NCBI RefSeq assembly: GCF_900141775.1
Contig: NZ_FSRI01000003.1
Coordinates: 496,001 to 560,000, forward strand
Length of the DNA: 64,000 bases
Source: Salinivibrio sp. ES.052
GTDB taxonomy: Bacteria > Pseudomonadota > Gammaproteobacteria > Enterobacterales > Vibrionaceae
Direction of reading: 5' to 3'
Part shown: positions 15,734-24,290 of the stretch, piece by piece
How positions within the stretch are numbered: position 1 is the first letter of the stretch
Layout of the letters: each line of letters starts with the position of its first letter
Notes under the pieces: generated by a model
What the model was told of the DNA's origin: nothing
What the model saw: the letters and a program-made list of their open reading frames with translations, nothing else
Databases searched by the model: none
Program-made: the position numbers and the translations under genes

Positions 15734-17679
15734 TCGGGGGCGATAAGCGGAATAGTAATGGTAAAACAGCTACCGTGATTGGGTTCGCTTTGCACCTCAA
15801 TACGGCCACCGAGTATGCCGGTAACGAGGTTGAAGGTGATATGTAAGCCAAGACCTGAGCCGCCTTGACCGAGTCGGGTGGTATAAAAGGGGTCAAAAAT
15901 GCGTTTTTGTACCTCGGGCGTCATCCCTGTGCCATTATCGCAGACGGTAATATGTGCTAAGCCTTCTGTGTCCTTAGTGGCCTGGATGTGGATATGACCT
16001 TGATCTTTTTGGGTAAATGCATGCACTAGCGCATTATTGATTAAATTGATCAGCGTTTGGGTGAGAGCGCCAGGGTAACTGTTCAGCTGAATCGCCTCAG
16101 GGATATCTACGTCAAGGTGGTGAGACGTGCGCTGAAGTGTCGGACGTAAAGAGAGATGGACTTCGTTGATAAGGTGGTGAAGATCGAACTCTCGTCTCAT
16201 ATCGCTGGTTTGATCGACGGCAAGCTGCTTAAAAGCACGGATCAATTGGGACGCGCGTGACATGTTACGCTCAACAATGCGCGCTCCTTCATCGACGTGA
16301 GTGAGAAATAGGTCCAAATCGTCACGCGTAATCGGTTGTTCGAGTTTGTGAACAAATTCTTGTTTGGTATCGAGTATTGAAGTTGAAGACATCCGCGCGT
16401 TGCCAATGGGTGTATTAAGCTCATGAGCAATGCCTGCGACTAGAGAGCCAAGTGAGGACAGTTTTTCACTTTGAACCAGTTCATCTTGGATCGCTTCTAG
16501 GCGTCTGAGCAGTGACTTAAGCTTCTCACCGTAAGCGTTAACAGCTTGGCGTAATTCGCCGACTTCGTTTATGTTCCCTATTGTTAGCTCTTCGGTGGTT
16601 TCACCTTCAATGAGCTCCCATATCTGCTGGGCTGTCTGTTGAATTTTGTCCAATAGCTTGCGGGCGGTGATGGTAGCTATCATTCCGACAACGAGCAGTA
16701 GGCCGCCAATTGCTATCATTAAAAACAGTCCCATATTATCGGCGGCGGCGGTCATTTTGCTCTTAGGGACGGCCAGCCCAATGACCCAACCTGTTTGAGG
16801 GTACTTAATGAGATGCACATAGGCGGCTTCGCTGAAAATACCGTCGTTCTTTATGGTTATCATTTTGCTTTCTGTGAGCTCTTGGCTTGTCTTAAAAGCT
16901 TGTTGCAGCCAGGGTAGTTGCTGCTTCAGTTCATCCATCGTTCGCAATGTGTGTCTGTAAGGCTGGAATTTTATCGCAGACTTGGGAAAGCTGATCGTCT
17001 TGTTGTTTGCGTCAAGGGCGAAAACATAGCCGCCGTTTTCTTTACCGTATCGTGAAAGTATGTCCGCAATACCTGCTAGCCTCATATCTACGGTCGCGAC
17101 ACCCACAAAGCGCTCATCGTCTTTCATCGGCACGGTACAGGTGATCATCGGCGCTTTGGTAAAAGGATCTATGTAGGCGTTTGACCAGTGGCATCTGTCT
17201 ATAGGCGCACCGTGTCCGGCTTTGTACCAGCTCTCATTGTGATAACCCTTGCCCTCTGGGTGATTGTAATCGTCATAGTAAACCATGCTTTCTCCCGCGC
17301 GACCCCAGAAAAAGCTACGCCGCTCCACCCCTTGTTTAAACATGTTGGGCTCGGGCCAGATGCCTCCGCCGGCAATTGCAGGATCGCCATGATTATTGAG
17401 GATCTCAGGAAAGGTGGTGCGGAACAGGGCTTCATCTTTGGGGAGCGTGGTGCCCGCTAACGCCATCGTACTGGTCAATAGTTCGATTTGGCCGAGTTTG
17501 GCATCAAGTAAATCGAGCAGGGCGTGCTGGTTGATGTTGATCCGCTCTTGTCGCTGCGCAATCAGATCCGGTTTTACTTTCCATTCCACCACCGCAAAAA
17601 TCGTCAGTAATGCCATAATCAGAACAAACGCAAAACCGAGGTTGATCTGATGACGAATCATGGGTGCGACTTTGGCCAT
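15712..17679 (-). CDS. Sensor histidine kinase with periplasmic Cache domain
   Basis: Membrane kinase of 655 residues from the ATG at 17679, which has AGAGGA ten bases upstream; the frame is open for 23 more codons. TM1 (about 10-30) is followed by a Cache-type sensor (about 40-300) containing [20 protein letters not shown] and CHWSNAYIDPFTKAPMITC, then TM2 (about 313-338). The H-box is LVAGIAHELNTPIGNARM, the N-box LINLINNALVHAF, then DNGTGM, FDPFYTT and GSGLGLH. There is no receiver domain. No response regulator is adjacent, so it is an orphan. The sensor is paralogous to that of the chemoreceptor at 1563-3530. The kinase type resembles DctB-like C4-dicarboxylate sensors; the ligand is not known. 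Confidence 0.9.
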   Translation of the reverse strand: MAKVAPMIRHQINLGFAFVLIMALLTIFAVVEWKVKPDLIAQRQERININQHALLDLLDAKLGQIELLTSTMALAGTTLPKDEALFRTTFPEILNNHGDPAIAGGGIWPEPNMFKQGVERRSFFWGRAGESMVYYDDYNHPEGKGYHNESWYKAGHGAPIDRCHWSNAYIDPFTKAPMITCTVPMKDDERFVGVATVDMRLAGIADILSRYGKENGGYVFALDANNKTISFPKSAIKFQPYRHTLRTMDELKQQLPWLQQAFKTSQELTESKMITIKNDGIFSEAAYVHLIKYPQTGWVIGLAVPKSKMTAAADNMGLFLMIAIGGLLLVVGMIATITARKLLDKIQQTAQQIWELIEGETTEELTIGNINEVGELRQAVNAYGEKLKSLLRRLEAIQDELVQSEKLSSLGSLVAGIAHELNTPIGNARMSSTSILDTKQEFVHKLEQPITRDDLDLFLTHVDEGARIVERNMSRASQLIRAFKQLAVDQTSDMRREFDLHHLINEVHLSLRPTLQRTSHHLDVDIPEAIQLNSYPGALTQTLINLINNALVHAFTQKDQGHIHIQATKDTEGLAHITVCDNGTGMTPEVQKRIFDPFYTTRLGQGGSGLGLHITFNLVTGILGGRIEVQSEPNHGSCFTITIPLIAPERALPNS

Positions 17680-17850
17680 TTTGAATACATCCTCTTTCTT
17701 AGCTGAAACAGGTGTGGGGCGGTTGTGTCCTGCGGTCAGCCTTGCCAAATTTCGATGAAGCTAGTCAATCATCCCCATTAGTGTAGTTGGCACTGAGTGT
17801 TTCTTCTGCATCAAGAAGGGGAGTGGAACGGAAAAGCGAACGTCACTCAT

Positions 17851-17884
17851 AAAAAACCCCCTTAGCGATCCATCGCTAAGGGGG
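17851..17884 (-). terminator. Terminator for the curA-like gene
   Basis: Perfect 12-base stem CCCCCTTAGCGA / TCGCTAAGGGGG (17857-17868 with 17873-17884) and a four-base loop. Read on the minus strand it is followed by six T (the AAAAAA at 17851-17856). It lies about 40 bases beyond the stop of the reductase gene. Confidence 0.92.
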
Positions 17885-17924
17885 AGGCAGGGTTTTCGGT
17901 ATTACGAGATAAAGCGCGGATACT

Positions 17925-18947
17925 TTATTTAATATTGACCACCATCTTGCCGAAGTTTCGGCCTTCGAGTACATCAATCAGTGCTTGAGGCGCTTGCTCA
18001 AAGCCATCCACCGCGTGTTCACGGTAATGGATTTGGCCTTCACCGACCCATTTGGCCATGTCGTGAGCGAACTCGGGATAACGGTGCGCGTAGTCATCAA
18101 AAATGATGAAACCTTTTACGGTTAGGCGCTTAACCAAGATGGTCCCCATCAACTGCGAAAGGCGGTCTGGGCCTTCTGGCAGGGCGGTGTTGTTGTATTG
18201 AGATACCAAGCCACACACGGGAACACGTGCCCCTGTGTTAAGTAATGGCATCACCGCATCAAATACCTTGCCGCCGACGTTTTCAAAGTACACATCAATG
18301 CCTTGCGGGCAGGCTTCGGCAAGCTGCTCGGCAAAGTTATCGGCTTTGTGATCGATACAGGCGTCAACACTGAGGTGTTCACGAGCGTATTGGCATTTAT
18401 CTTCACCACCGGCAACCGCTACCACGCGGCAGCCTTTCAGCTTACCAATTTGTGCGACGGTCGCACCAACGGGGCCGGTTGCGGCCGCGACGACAAGAGT
18501 ATCGCCTTCTTTGGGTTGGCCGATATCTAATAAGCCCATGTAGGCGGTGAAGCCGGGCATTCCCAAGATCCCAAGTGCGTATGAAACCGGCGCGAGATCA
18601 GGGTTAAGTTTAAGCAGGGTATCGCCATCGACGACAGAATGGGTTTCCCAGCCTTTATAAGCCAGTACCCAATCGCCGGCTTGGTAATCGGCATGGTTCG
18701 ATTCCAGTACTTGACCCACGGTGGCGCCGACCATCAGGCCATCAATCGCTACCGGTTCAGCGTACGATTTAGCATCGCTCATCCGGCCGCGCATGTATGG
18801 GTCAATCGATAGGTGATGGTTTTCAATCAGGACGTCGTTGTTGCCAAGTGCGGGAATGGCGACTTCTTCTAAGCGAAAGTTCTCGGCAGTGGGTGCGCCA
18901 ACTGGGCGTGATGCGAGAACAAAACGTTGATTTGTTAATGCTGACAT
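17925..18947 (-). CDS. curA: NADP-dependent zinc-independent reductase (CurA-like)
   Basis: Medium-chain dehydrogenase/reductase of 340 residues in the leukotriene B4 dehydrogenase/CurA group. It starts with the typical NQRFVLASRPVGAPTAENF, and has SIDPYMRGRM, then GMPGFTAYMGLLDIG and AAATGPVGATVAQIGKLKGC for NADPH binding. The zinc ligands of alcohol dehydrogenases are absent. Enzymes of this group reduce alpha,beta-unsaturated carbonyls such as curcumin. GGGAGGA precedes the ATG. It lies downstream of yqhD (76 bp) and close to a NemR-type regulator, which fits a role in removing reactive electrophiles. Confidence 0.88.
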   Translation of the reverse strand: MSALTNQRFVLASRPVGAPTAENFRLEEVAIPALGNNDVLIENHHLSIDPYMRGRMSDAKSYAEPVAIDGLMVGATVGQVLESNHADYQAGDWVLAYKGWETHSVVDGDTLLKLNPDLAPVSYALGILGMPGFTAYMGLLDIGQPKEGDTLVVAAATGPVGATVAQIGKLKGCRVVAVAGGEDKCQYAREHLSVDACIDHKADNFAEQLAEACPQGIDVYFENVGGKVFDAVMPLLNTGARVPVCGLVSQYNNTALPEGPDRLSQLMGTILVKRLTVKGFIIFDDYAHRYPEFAHDMAKWVGEGQIHYREHAVDGFEQAPQALIDVLEGRNFGKMVVNIK

Positions 18948-19023
18948 TAGTTCCTCCCTTGATGTTGGGAAAAGAGGCGGCTGATTCAGCGCGCCTCACA
19001 ATAGCAATGAAATAAACCGGTGA

Positions 19024-20181
19024 TTAGAGCGCGGCTTGCAGCACGCGGCGACACACGTCCGGGGTAACATCGCCATGTTCGCCGAGCTGGGTCATACCGT
19101 GTTGGGTTAGACTTTCAATCAACGGCTCAATCGCGGTTTCATCCAGATCGTAATCCCGCATGCGTGTTTTCACGTTCATGCGCTCGAAGAAATCGCGCGT
19201 TTTCTCGATCGCTAATTTGGCTTTCTCGGCGTCGCTACCTTGCTCAATATGCCAAACACGTTCAGCAAATTGTGCGAGTTTGGCCTGTTTTTGCTCAAAC
19301 TTCTCGTTGAGCATCGCAGGCAGTACCACGGCAAGGGTTTGGGCGTGGTCTAAGCCATGCTGAGCAGTGAGCTCATGGCCGAGCATGTGGGTTGACCAGT
19401 CTTGCGGGACACCGACACCAATTAAGCCGTTCAATGCCAGAGTGGCTGTCCACATCAGGCTGGCACGCACGTTGTAATCTTCTGGGGTTTCCAGAGCCTG
19501 TGGGCCCAGCTCAACCAAGGTTTGTAGCAGGCCTTCGGCAAAGCGGTCTTGCACCGGCGCATTGGCAGGATAGGTGAGGTATTGCTCAACCACGTGAACA
19601 AACGCATCGACCGCACCGTTCCCCACTTGGCGGATAGGTAGGGTGTAGGTTTTCACCGGATCCAACACTGAGAACTGCGGGAACACCAGCTCGCTCATAA
19701 ACGGCAGTTTCGCTTGCATCGACTCACGGGTCACCACTGAGCCTTTGTTCATCTCAGAGCCGGTAGCAGGCAAAGTGAGCACGGAGCCAAATGGCAGCGC
19801 CGCTTCTACTTTGCCACCCATGCTGGTGAGAATGTCCCATGCGTCGCCGTCATATTTCGCGGCCGCAGCAACGAATTTGGTGCCATCAATCACCGAGCCA
19901 CCGCCAACGGCGAGGAGGTAGTTATAGCCTTCAGCGCCGACTTTCTCGACCGCTTTCATTAGGGTGTCATAACGTGGGTTGGGCTCAATGCCGCCAAATA
20001 GGCCAAATTGACGCTGACCTAATGCTTGTTCGACTTCATCCAAGGTGCCGTTTTTGCGCGCACTTTGGCCGCCGAACAGTATCAGAACTTTTGAATCGGC
20101 CGGGATGAGCCGATCCAGCTCGGCAATCTTACCTTCGCCAAAAACGATACGTGTGGGATTGTAGAACTCAAAGTTGTTCAT
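19024..20181 (-). CDS. yqhD: NADPH-dependent aldehyde reductase YqhD
   Basis: Iron-type alcohol dehydrogenase of 385 residues with the YqhD opening FEFYNPTRIVFGEGKI. It has the NADPH-binding GGGSVIDGTK segment (about 94-103) and the metal-binding cluster near DAFVHVVEQY (about 190-205) and GHELTAQHGLDHAQTL (about 265-280), which contains the ligand histidines. YqhD reduces short aldehydes formed by oxidative damage, including methylglyoxal and acrolein. GGAAGGA precedes the ATG. The upstream region has a palindrome identical to the one in front of the TetR-family gene, which suggests direct control. Confidence 0.93.
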   Translation of the reverse strand: MNNFEFYNPTRIVFGEGKIAELDRLIPADSKVLILFGGQSARKNGTLDEVEQALGQRQFGLFGGIEPNPRYDTLMKAVEKVGAEGYNYLLAVGGGSVIDGTKFVAAAAKYDGDAWDILTSMGGKVEAALPFGSVLTLPATGSEMNKGSVVTRESMQAKLPFMSELVFPQFSVLDPVKTYTLPIRQVGNGAVDAFVHVVEQYLTYPANAPVQDRFAEGLLQTLVELGPQALETPEDYNVRASLMWTATLALNGLIGVGVPQDWSTHMLGHELTAQHGLDHAQTLAVVLPAMLNEKFEQKQAKLAQFAERVWHIEQGSDAEKAKLAIEKTRDFFERMNVKTRMRDYDLDETAIEPLIESLTQHGMTQLGEHGDVTPDVCRRVLQAAL

Positions 20182-20232
20182 TGCTCATCCTTCCTTTTAT
20201 TGTGCTTGATGGTATCAAGCGTTTATTTAAAT

Positions 20233-20247
20233 TAGACCGGTCGTCTA
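20233..20247. promoter_or_regulatory. NemR-type operator upstream of yqhD
   Basis: TAGACCGGTCGTCTA, about 52 bases before the yqhD start codon. The identical 15 bases occur in front of the regulator gene at 21011-21025. The TAGAC...GTCTA dyad resembles what I recall of the enterobacterial NemR box. Confidence 0.75.
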
Positions 20248-20260
20248 GTTAGTGCCGGTT

Positions 20261-20284
20261 AAAAACCCGCTTCAGCGGGTTTTG
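20261..20284 (-). terminator. Terminator after the nemR-like gene
   Basis: Seven-base stem AACCCGC / GCGGGTT (20264-20270 with 20275-20281), TTCA loop. On the minus strand the stem is followed by TTTTT; on the plus strand by TTTTG. It lies about 100 bases past the regulator stop codon and may work in both directions. Confidence 0.75.
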
Positions 20285-20383
20285 TGTTGATGGTGGCTGC
20301 GCGAGACAAATAATAAAGTCGCGGGTGTCACGCATCGGGTGTTTACTTATTGTTTGCACCGTGCTTTGTATGGCACGGCTTGA

Positions 20384-21001
20384 TTAATCGATCAGCCCGA
20401 GCTTTTCTTCGGTGATGGTCATCGCTTGCGCGAGATGACTGTCGTTGCGATGCAGCTTGGTTAACAAACTGGCACCCAGCCACAATTGATACAAGGTCGT
20501 GGCAGTGGTCAGTGCGGTTTTATCATCAAACACATCATTGGCTTGAGCGAGCGTATCAGCTAAGCAGCCAATTAACTTATCGGTACCATCGCGCAGTGCC
20601 AGCCGCATTGGCTCGGATAAATCCGCCACCTCTGCACTTAACTTCACCACTAAGCAAGTTTGCACTGGATCTAGGCTGCAGTACTGTGCTTGCCAGCGCG
20701 TAAAATAGCCATGGACTCGAATAATTGGTCGCATGCTTGTCTCTGTCATAAGACGATTAACGTCTGCTAAGTAACGCGAGAAATAATGCTCTAACACGGC
20801 CTGACCAAATTGCTCTTTTGACGCAAAATAGTGATAAAACGACCCCTTGGGGACGCCAGCCTGTTTGAGTATTGCGCTGAGCCCGACACCACTGAAGCCA
20901 AATTGCGCCATGACGCTTACGCCCGTATCCAGCAAATGCTGGTGAGTGGTGTTATGGCTGGTGTGTTCTGCTGTGCTGCTTGATTTCATGAAAGGTAGCA
21001 T
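20384..21001 (-). CDS. nemR: TetR-family electrophile-responsive repressor (NemR-like)
   Basis: Regulator of about 205 residues. The start is uncertain among a TTG at 21007 and ATGs at 21001 and 20989, none with a clear ribosome site. The N-terminal HTH has GFSGVGLSAILKQAGVPKGS followed by FYHYFASKEQFG. The ligand domain matches E. coli NemR in VKLSAEV-DLSE-MR and LYQLWLGA-L--K. The cysteine just before VVKLSAEV corresponds to the redox-sensing Cys106 of NemR, and a lysine matches the Lys175 position (from memory). Such repressors leave DNA when modified by quinones, aldehydes or hypochlorite. Identical operators before this gene and yqhD imply autoregulation. Confidence 0.85.
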   Translation of the reverse strand: MLPFMKSSSTAEHTSHNTTHQHLLDTGVSVMAQFGFSGVGLSAILKQAGVPKGSFYHYFASKEQFGQAVLEHYFSRYLADVNRLMTETSMRPIIRVHGYFTRWQAQYCSLDPVQTCLVVKLSAEVADLSEPMRLALRDGTDKLIGCLADTLAQANDVFDDKTALTTATTLYQLWLGASLLTKLHRNDSHLAQAMTITEEKLGLID

Positions 21002-21010
21002 AATCAAGAT

Positions 21011-21025
21011 TAGACCGGTCGTCTA
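21011..21025. promoter_or_regulatory. NemR-type operator upstream of the regulator itself
   Basis: TAGACCGGTCGTCTA, identical to the site before yqhD. It begins ten bases upstream of the ATG at 21001, so bound repressor would block its own transcription start. Confidence 0.75.
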
Positions 21026-21402
21026 GTGATGTGAGAAATTTTTTATTTTGGCATCGGTTAGTGGCATAAATTGGGCCGGTATGCTGTGCGAAATCCGAGT
21101 TTGTGTCGGATTTATTACCCTGTTCACAATTTAAACGGCACGTGGTAGCGCTGTGGTGAGAGTGTGCTTTACTAAAGATGTCAGCCAAGCTGACACACAA
21201 TTTGGTAGATGATTAGCGCGCAGTAGCGCGCCACAATGAGCTAAGTCCCCGATAATGTCAGGCGCCCATGACGACACCTTGTTAGCCGCCAACCAGGCAA
21301 TCAACACAAGACCATGCGGTGAGGACGCTCAACGTAGTGAGCACTCGGGGCAATGTAAACGACATTTTCATTGACCAACAACCAACAAGGAATCGCGTTA
21401 CG

Positions 21403-21429
21403 AAGCCGCTCTTATGGAGCGGCTTTTTA
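21403..21429 (+). terminator. Unassigned rho-independent terminator, possible sRNA end
   Basis: Nine-base perfect stem AAGCCGCTC / GAGCGGCTT (21403-21411 with 21417-21425), five-base loop, followed by TTTAT. No coding region precedes it on the plus strand; the nearest gene upstream reads the other way. It could close a small RNA or a short leader transcript. Confidence 0.65.
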
Positions 21430-21616
21430 TTATGCGTCACTGATCCCTTCACTGACGGGTGTATTACCGACTGCGACAAACTTGAACAAGGTGATTGCTT
21501 GTTGTTGCGTTAACTCACTGAAAAAATCACTAAGCTATTGTGCATTGTCGAATTTCTCATCTAATCTTAAAACTAAAGCTATAAAAACTCACAACCCTGT
21601 GAGGATCGCGGGAGGG

Positions 21617-21919
21617 ATGATGAATGTACTATCTTGCCAGCATGTTAGCGAGTTGATTGATGAAACAATCACGCTCATTGATGGAACCGATACCGAATAT
21701 GCAATGACGCTTGTACGTGTGGATACCCATCCCGGCCATGGCGATGACGTTAATGGACACAGTGTGGAGAACTTCAGCCTGATCTTGCAAGGGCCTGAAG
21801 ATACGCGCTTCCCGCAAGGGAACTACCTACTCTCGCACCCAGCACTGGGAGAGCAGGTCTTGCATATGCTACCTCTGGATGATGCCACCTATACCATCAT
21901 CATTAATACCCGAGCCTGA
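21617..21919 (+). CDS. DUF6916-like small protein
   Basis: Protein of 100 residues from the ATG at 21617 or, three bases later, at 21620; GGAGGG lies immediately upstream, so the second ATG has the better spacing. The segment ENFSLILQGPEDTRFPQGNY followed by LLSHPALGEQVLHMLPL fits the short beta-rich DUF6916 pattern as I remember it (FSL-F-GP----LPQG-Y-L-HP-LG). Some members sit next to phage-tail-collar-like genes, but none is here. Longer versions of this frame that start near 21371 would run through the terminator and are not supported. Confidence 0.6.
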   Translation: MMNVLSCQHVSELIDETITLIDGTDTEYAMTLVRVDTHPGHGDDVNGHSVENFSLILQGPEDTRFPQGNYLLSHPALGEQVLHMLPLDDATYTIIINTRA

Positions 21920-22081
21920 TTCCCTCCTATCTATCTACGCCTTTACACCCATGGCATTGTCCATGGGATAAGGAATATCTGATTAAATAACCGCCACTCA
22001 ATTACTTAGTTCTCCCTTTTAATAGATTAGTCTCGTAAATTAAGTAGAATAAAGTGACTAAAGCTTGCAGTAGGGGGGGAT

Positions 22082-22513
22082 ATGTTTGCCTGGCTGAGTG
22101 GCTTATTTGAAAAAGAACAGCTGCAATCGTTTGTCTGGGTGAAAGGCATCATGGCGAGTAATCCTAAGGGAAGCTACGCCAAGTACAAAGCCTATTACGA
22201 TCGTCACGTTAACCGAATTATTAAGGGTTACCATAGCGACTTTCTTCGCTTTGAGAAATTTGCAGAGCGTAACTATAAATACAGCGATCAATCTGTATTT
22301 ATGGCAATCAAAGTAGCAAGCTATGCCTACCAGCTTGGACAGCTTAAAGTCGCGGCTTGTATCACTGCTTCGGTGATTTCGACGTGTAATCGCGCCAAAA
22401 AAAGTGAGACGCAGGTTCACCCGAAACTATATCGTGCGACGATAGTGTTGCATAAGAAGATCCTGGAAATGGGAAAAACAACGAGAAAACAAAAAAGCGC
22501 AGACCCAGCTTGA
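22082..22513 (+). CDS. Hypothetical protein, 143 aa
   Basis: Basic protein of 143 residues with no signal peptide or certain membrane helix. It is Lys/Tyr-rich in the centre (NPKGSYAKYKAYYDRHVNR), and a helical SVFMAIKVASYAYQLGQLKV segment follows. A run of G (GGGGGGA) just ahead of the ATG could serve as a ribosome site. I do not recognise the family. It stands alone between the DUF6916-like gene and the BCCT transporter, in the same direction. Confidence 0.55.
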   Translation: MFAWLSGLFEKEQLQSFVWVKGIMASNPKGSYAKYKAYYDRHVNRIIKGYHSDFLRFEKFAERNYKYSDQSVFMAIKVASYAYQLGQLKVAACITASVISTCNRAKKSETQVHPKLYRATIVLHKKILEMGKTTRKQKSADPA

Positions 22514-22699
22514 TAACGTACGAGCTGGTGGCGTTTTGTGCATTTAATAAAAGTGTCATAAATCTTTTAAACCCCCGCCAAATCTGAATAAGTGATGTCT
22601 GTCACGGTTTCTTCTCTATCCCTGTGAGTCAATTTGTTCTGGTCATTCATTCGCCACGCTGATAGAGTCCCATCCCTCACACACCTTGTGAGCGAACTA

Positions 22700-24244
22700 A
22701 TGCTTAAATCTACACAAAATAATGACCGACTTGTTGCCGTATTTACCATCGGCTTTGTCGCTGTCTTCCTTGCCTTTGCCCTGTTTGACCTAAAACATTT
22801 TTCCTCTGTGATCCAGTCTCTATTCTCTGAGTCTGCCAACCTTTTTGGTTACTGGTGGCAGTGGCTAATGGTGATCAATTTCGTGCTGGCGCTTGCTATC
22901 GGCGGCAGCAAATACGGTAAATTGAAACTTGGCGCCACGGATACCGTCTCGATGAGTCGTTTCCGTTGGGTTGCGATGATCATGTGTACCCTGCTTGCCG
23001 GCGGTGGTGTCTTTTGGTCAGCCGCGGAACCTATCTATCACTTCATGACGCCACCCCCAGCACTGGGTGAGATGGAAGCGGGGGTGATGGAAACTGTTGC
23101 CCCTGCGTTAAGCCAAAGCTTTTTCCACTGGGGCTTCTTAGCCTGGGCGGTATTAGGCACCTTGGCGACCATCGTCCTTATGTATGCACATCACCAAGCC
23201 GGTGTTCGTCTGCGTCCTCGCGCGCTGCTATACCCATTGCTCGGTGATAAACTGGAAAACCACTGGTTGGGGTCGGTGATCGACGCCTGTTCCATCATTG
23301 CCGTGGCAGCCGGAACCATTGGCCCAATTGGCTTCCTAGCAACCCAGCTGGGTTATAGCTTGGAAAGCTTTGTGGGTATCGAGAACACCATGCCGATGCA
23401 GATGCTGATCTTAGCTGCTGTCGTCGCCATTTATTCCATCTCTGCGTTTACCGGTATGGATAAAGGCCTACAATGGCTCAGCCGTATGAATGTGATTGGT
23501 GCGGCGGTGTTGTTGGGCGTGGTGATCGTACTCGGTCCTACTGGCTTTATCTTTGAGCAATTTGGCTCAGGCTTTAGCTACTACCTCAGTAACATGCACA
23601 CCCTCGCACTGAACACCGATAATGGTGGTTGGAATGCCTGGTGGACCTGGTTTTTCTGGGGTTGGTTTATCGGCTTTGCGCCCATGATGGCGATCTTTAT
23701 CGCACGTATCTCGAAAGGCCGTTCGATTCGTGAACTGATTTTCGCGGTCGCGATTTGTGCGCCGATTGCGACTAACTTCTGGTTCTCTGTGCTAGGCGGT
23801 ACGGGTATCTTTTATGAGTTGCAATCGCCTGGCAGCATTTCTGGCCCGATGGCGGATGCGGGATTGCCTGCGATTTTGATTGCGTCACTGTCACAGCTGC
23901 CTTATAGCGTGATTTTGATCCCGGCCTTTATGTTGCTTACCACAACGTTTGTGGCGACAACTGGTGATTCAATGGCGTACTCGATTGCGATGGCTGTGTC
24001 AGGTGACAATCAGCCAACCCGACGTCATCGTCTTTTCTGGGCGATTATAATGGGTGTGGTTGCGGGTGTGCTTCTGCTTGCCGGTGACGGTGGCTTGAAT
24101 GCGCTCCAGTCGTTCATTGTGATCACCGCTGTGCCTGTGTCTTTCTTGATTGCTTTCACCTTTATTACCGGTCCAATTGCGGTGATGCGGATGCAAAAAG
24201 AAAAAGAAGCGAACTTAGCGCTGCAGCCTGCAACAGCAAGCTAA
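22700..24244 (+). CDS. BCCT-family transporter (compatible-solute uptake, likely ectoine or betaine)
   Basis: Secondary transporter of 514 residues from the ATG at 22700; the frame extends further up but without a ribosome site, and this start itself has only a weak one. About twelve membrane helices are visible. BCCT signatures include WSAAEPIYHFMTPPP, the Trp-rich helix GWNAWWTWFFWGWFIGFAP and the ISKGRSIREL loop. BCCT carriers bring in betaine, choline, carnitine or ectoine using sodium or proton gradients. Its place beside the ectoine-degradation genes suggests ectoine as substrate (inference). An IS3-family element is inserted 18 bp after its stop codon, separating it from the natural terminator. 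Confidence 0.9.
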   Translation: MLKSTQNNDRLVAVFTIGFVAVFLAFALFDLKHFSSVIQSLFSESANLFGYWWQWLMVINFVLALAIGGSKYGKLKLGATDTVSMSRFRWVAMIMCTLLAGGGVFWSAAEPIYHFMTPPPALGEMEAGVMETVAPALSQSFFHWGFLAWAVLGTLATIVLMYAHHQAGVRLRPRALLYPLLGDKLENHWLGSVIDACSIIAVAAGTIGPIGFLATQLGYSLESFVGIENTMPMQMLILAAVVAIYSISAFTGMDKGLQWLSRMNVIGAAVLLGVVIVLGPTGFIFEQFGSGFSYYLSNMHTLALNTDNGGWNAWWTWFFWGWFIGFAPMMAIFIARISKGRSIRELIFAVAICAPIATNFWFSVLGGTGIFYELQSPGSISGPMADAGLPAILIASLSQLPYSVILIPAFMLLTTTFVATTGDSMAYSIAMAVSGDNQPTRRHRLFWAIIMGVVAGVLLLAGDGGLNALQSFIVITAVPVSFLIAFTFITGPIAVMRMQKEKEANLALQPATAS

Positions 24245-24290
24245 TAGCGTCGCAAGCTATTTGTCCCGTCCTAATATAGGTTGACAGTTT

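Larger units (their letters stand above)
21008..21616. other. Intergenic region with an operator and an unassigned terminator
   Basis: About 600 bases without a convincing gene. It holds the NemR-type operator (21011-21025) and a strong plus-strand terminator at 21403-21429 whose transcript start is unknown. Frames that run through this part have no ribosome sites or recognisable products. Confidence 0.6.

Noticed and set aside
21371-21616. N-terminal extension of the DUF6916-like protein
   Set aside because: It would run through a strong terminator, has no ribosome site, and the conserved part begins after 21617.
21948-21967. CCCATGG / CCATGGG hairpin after the DUF6916-like gene
   Set aside because: Short stem and no T-tract; termination not supported.
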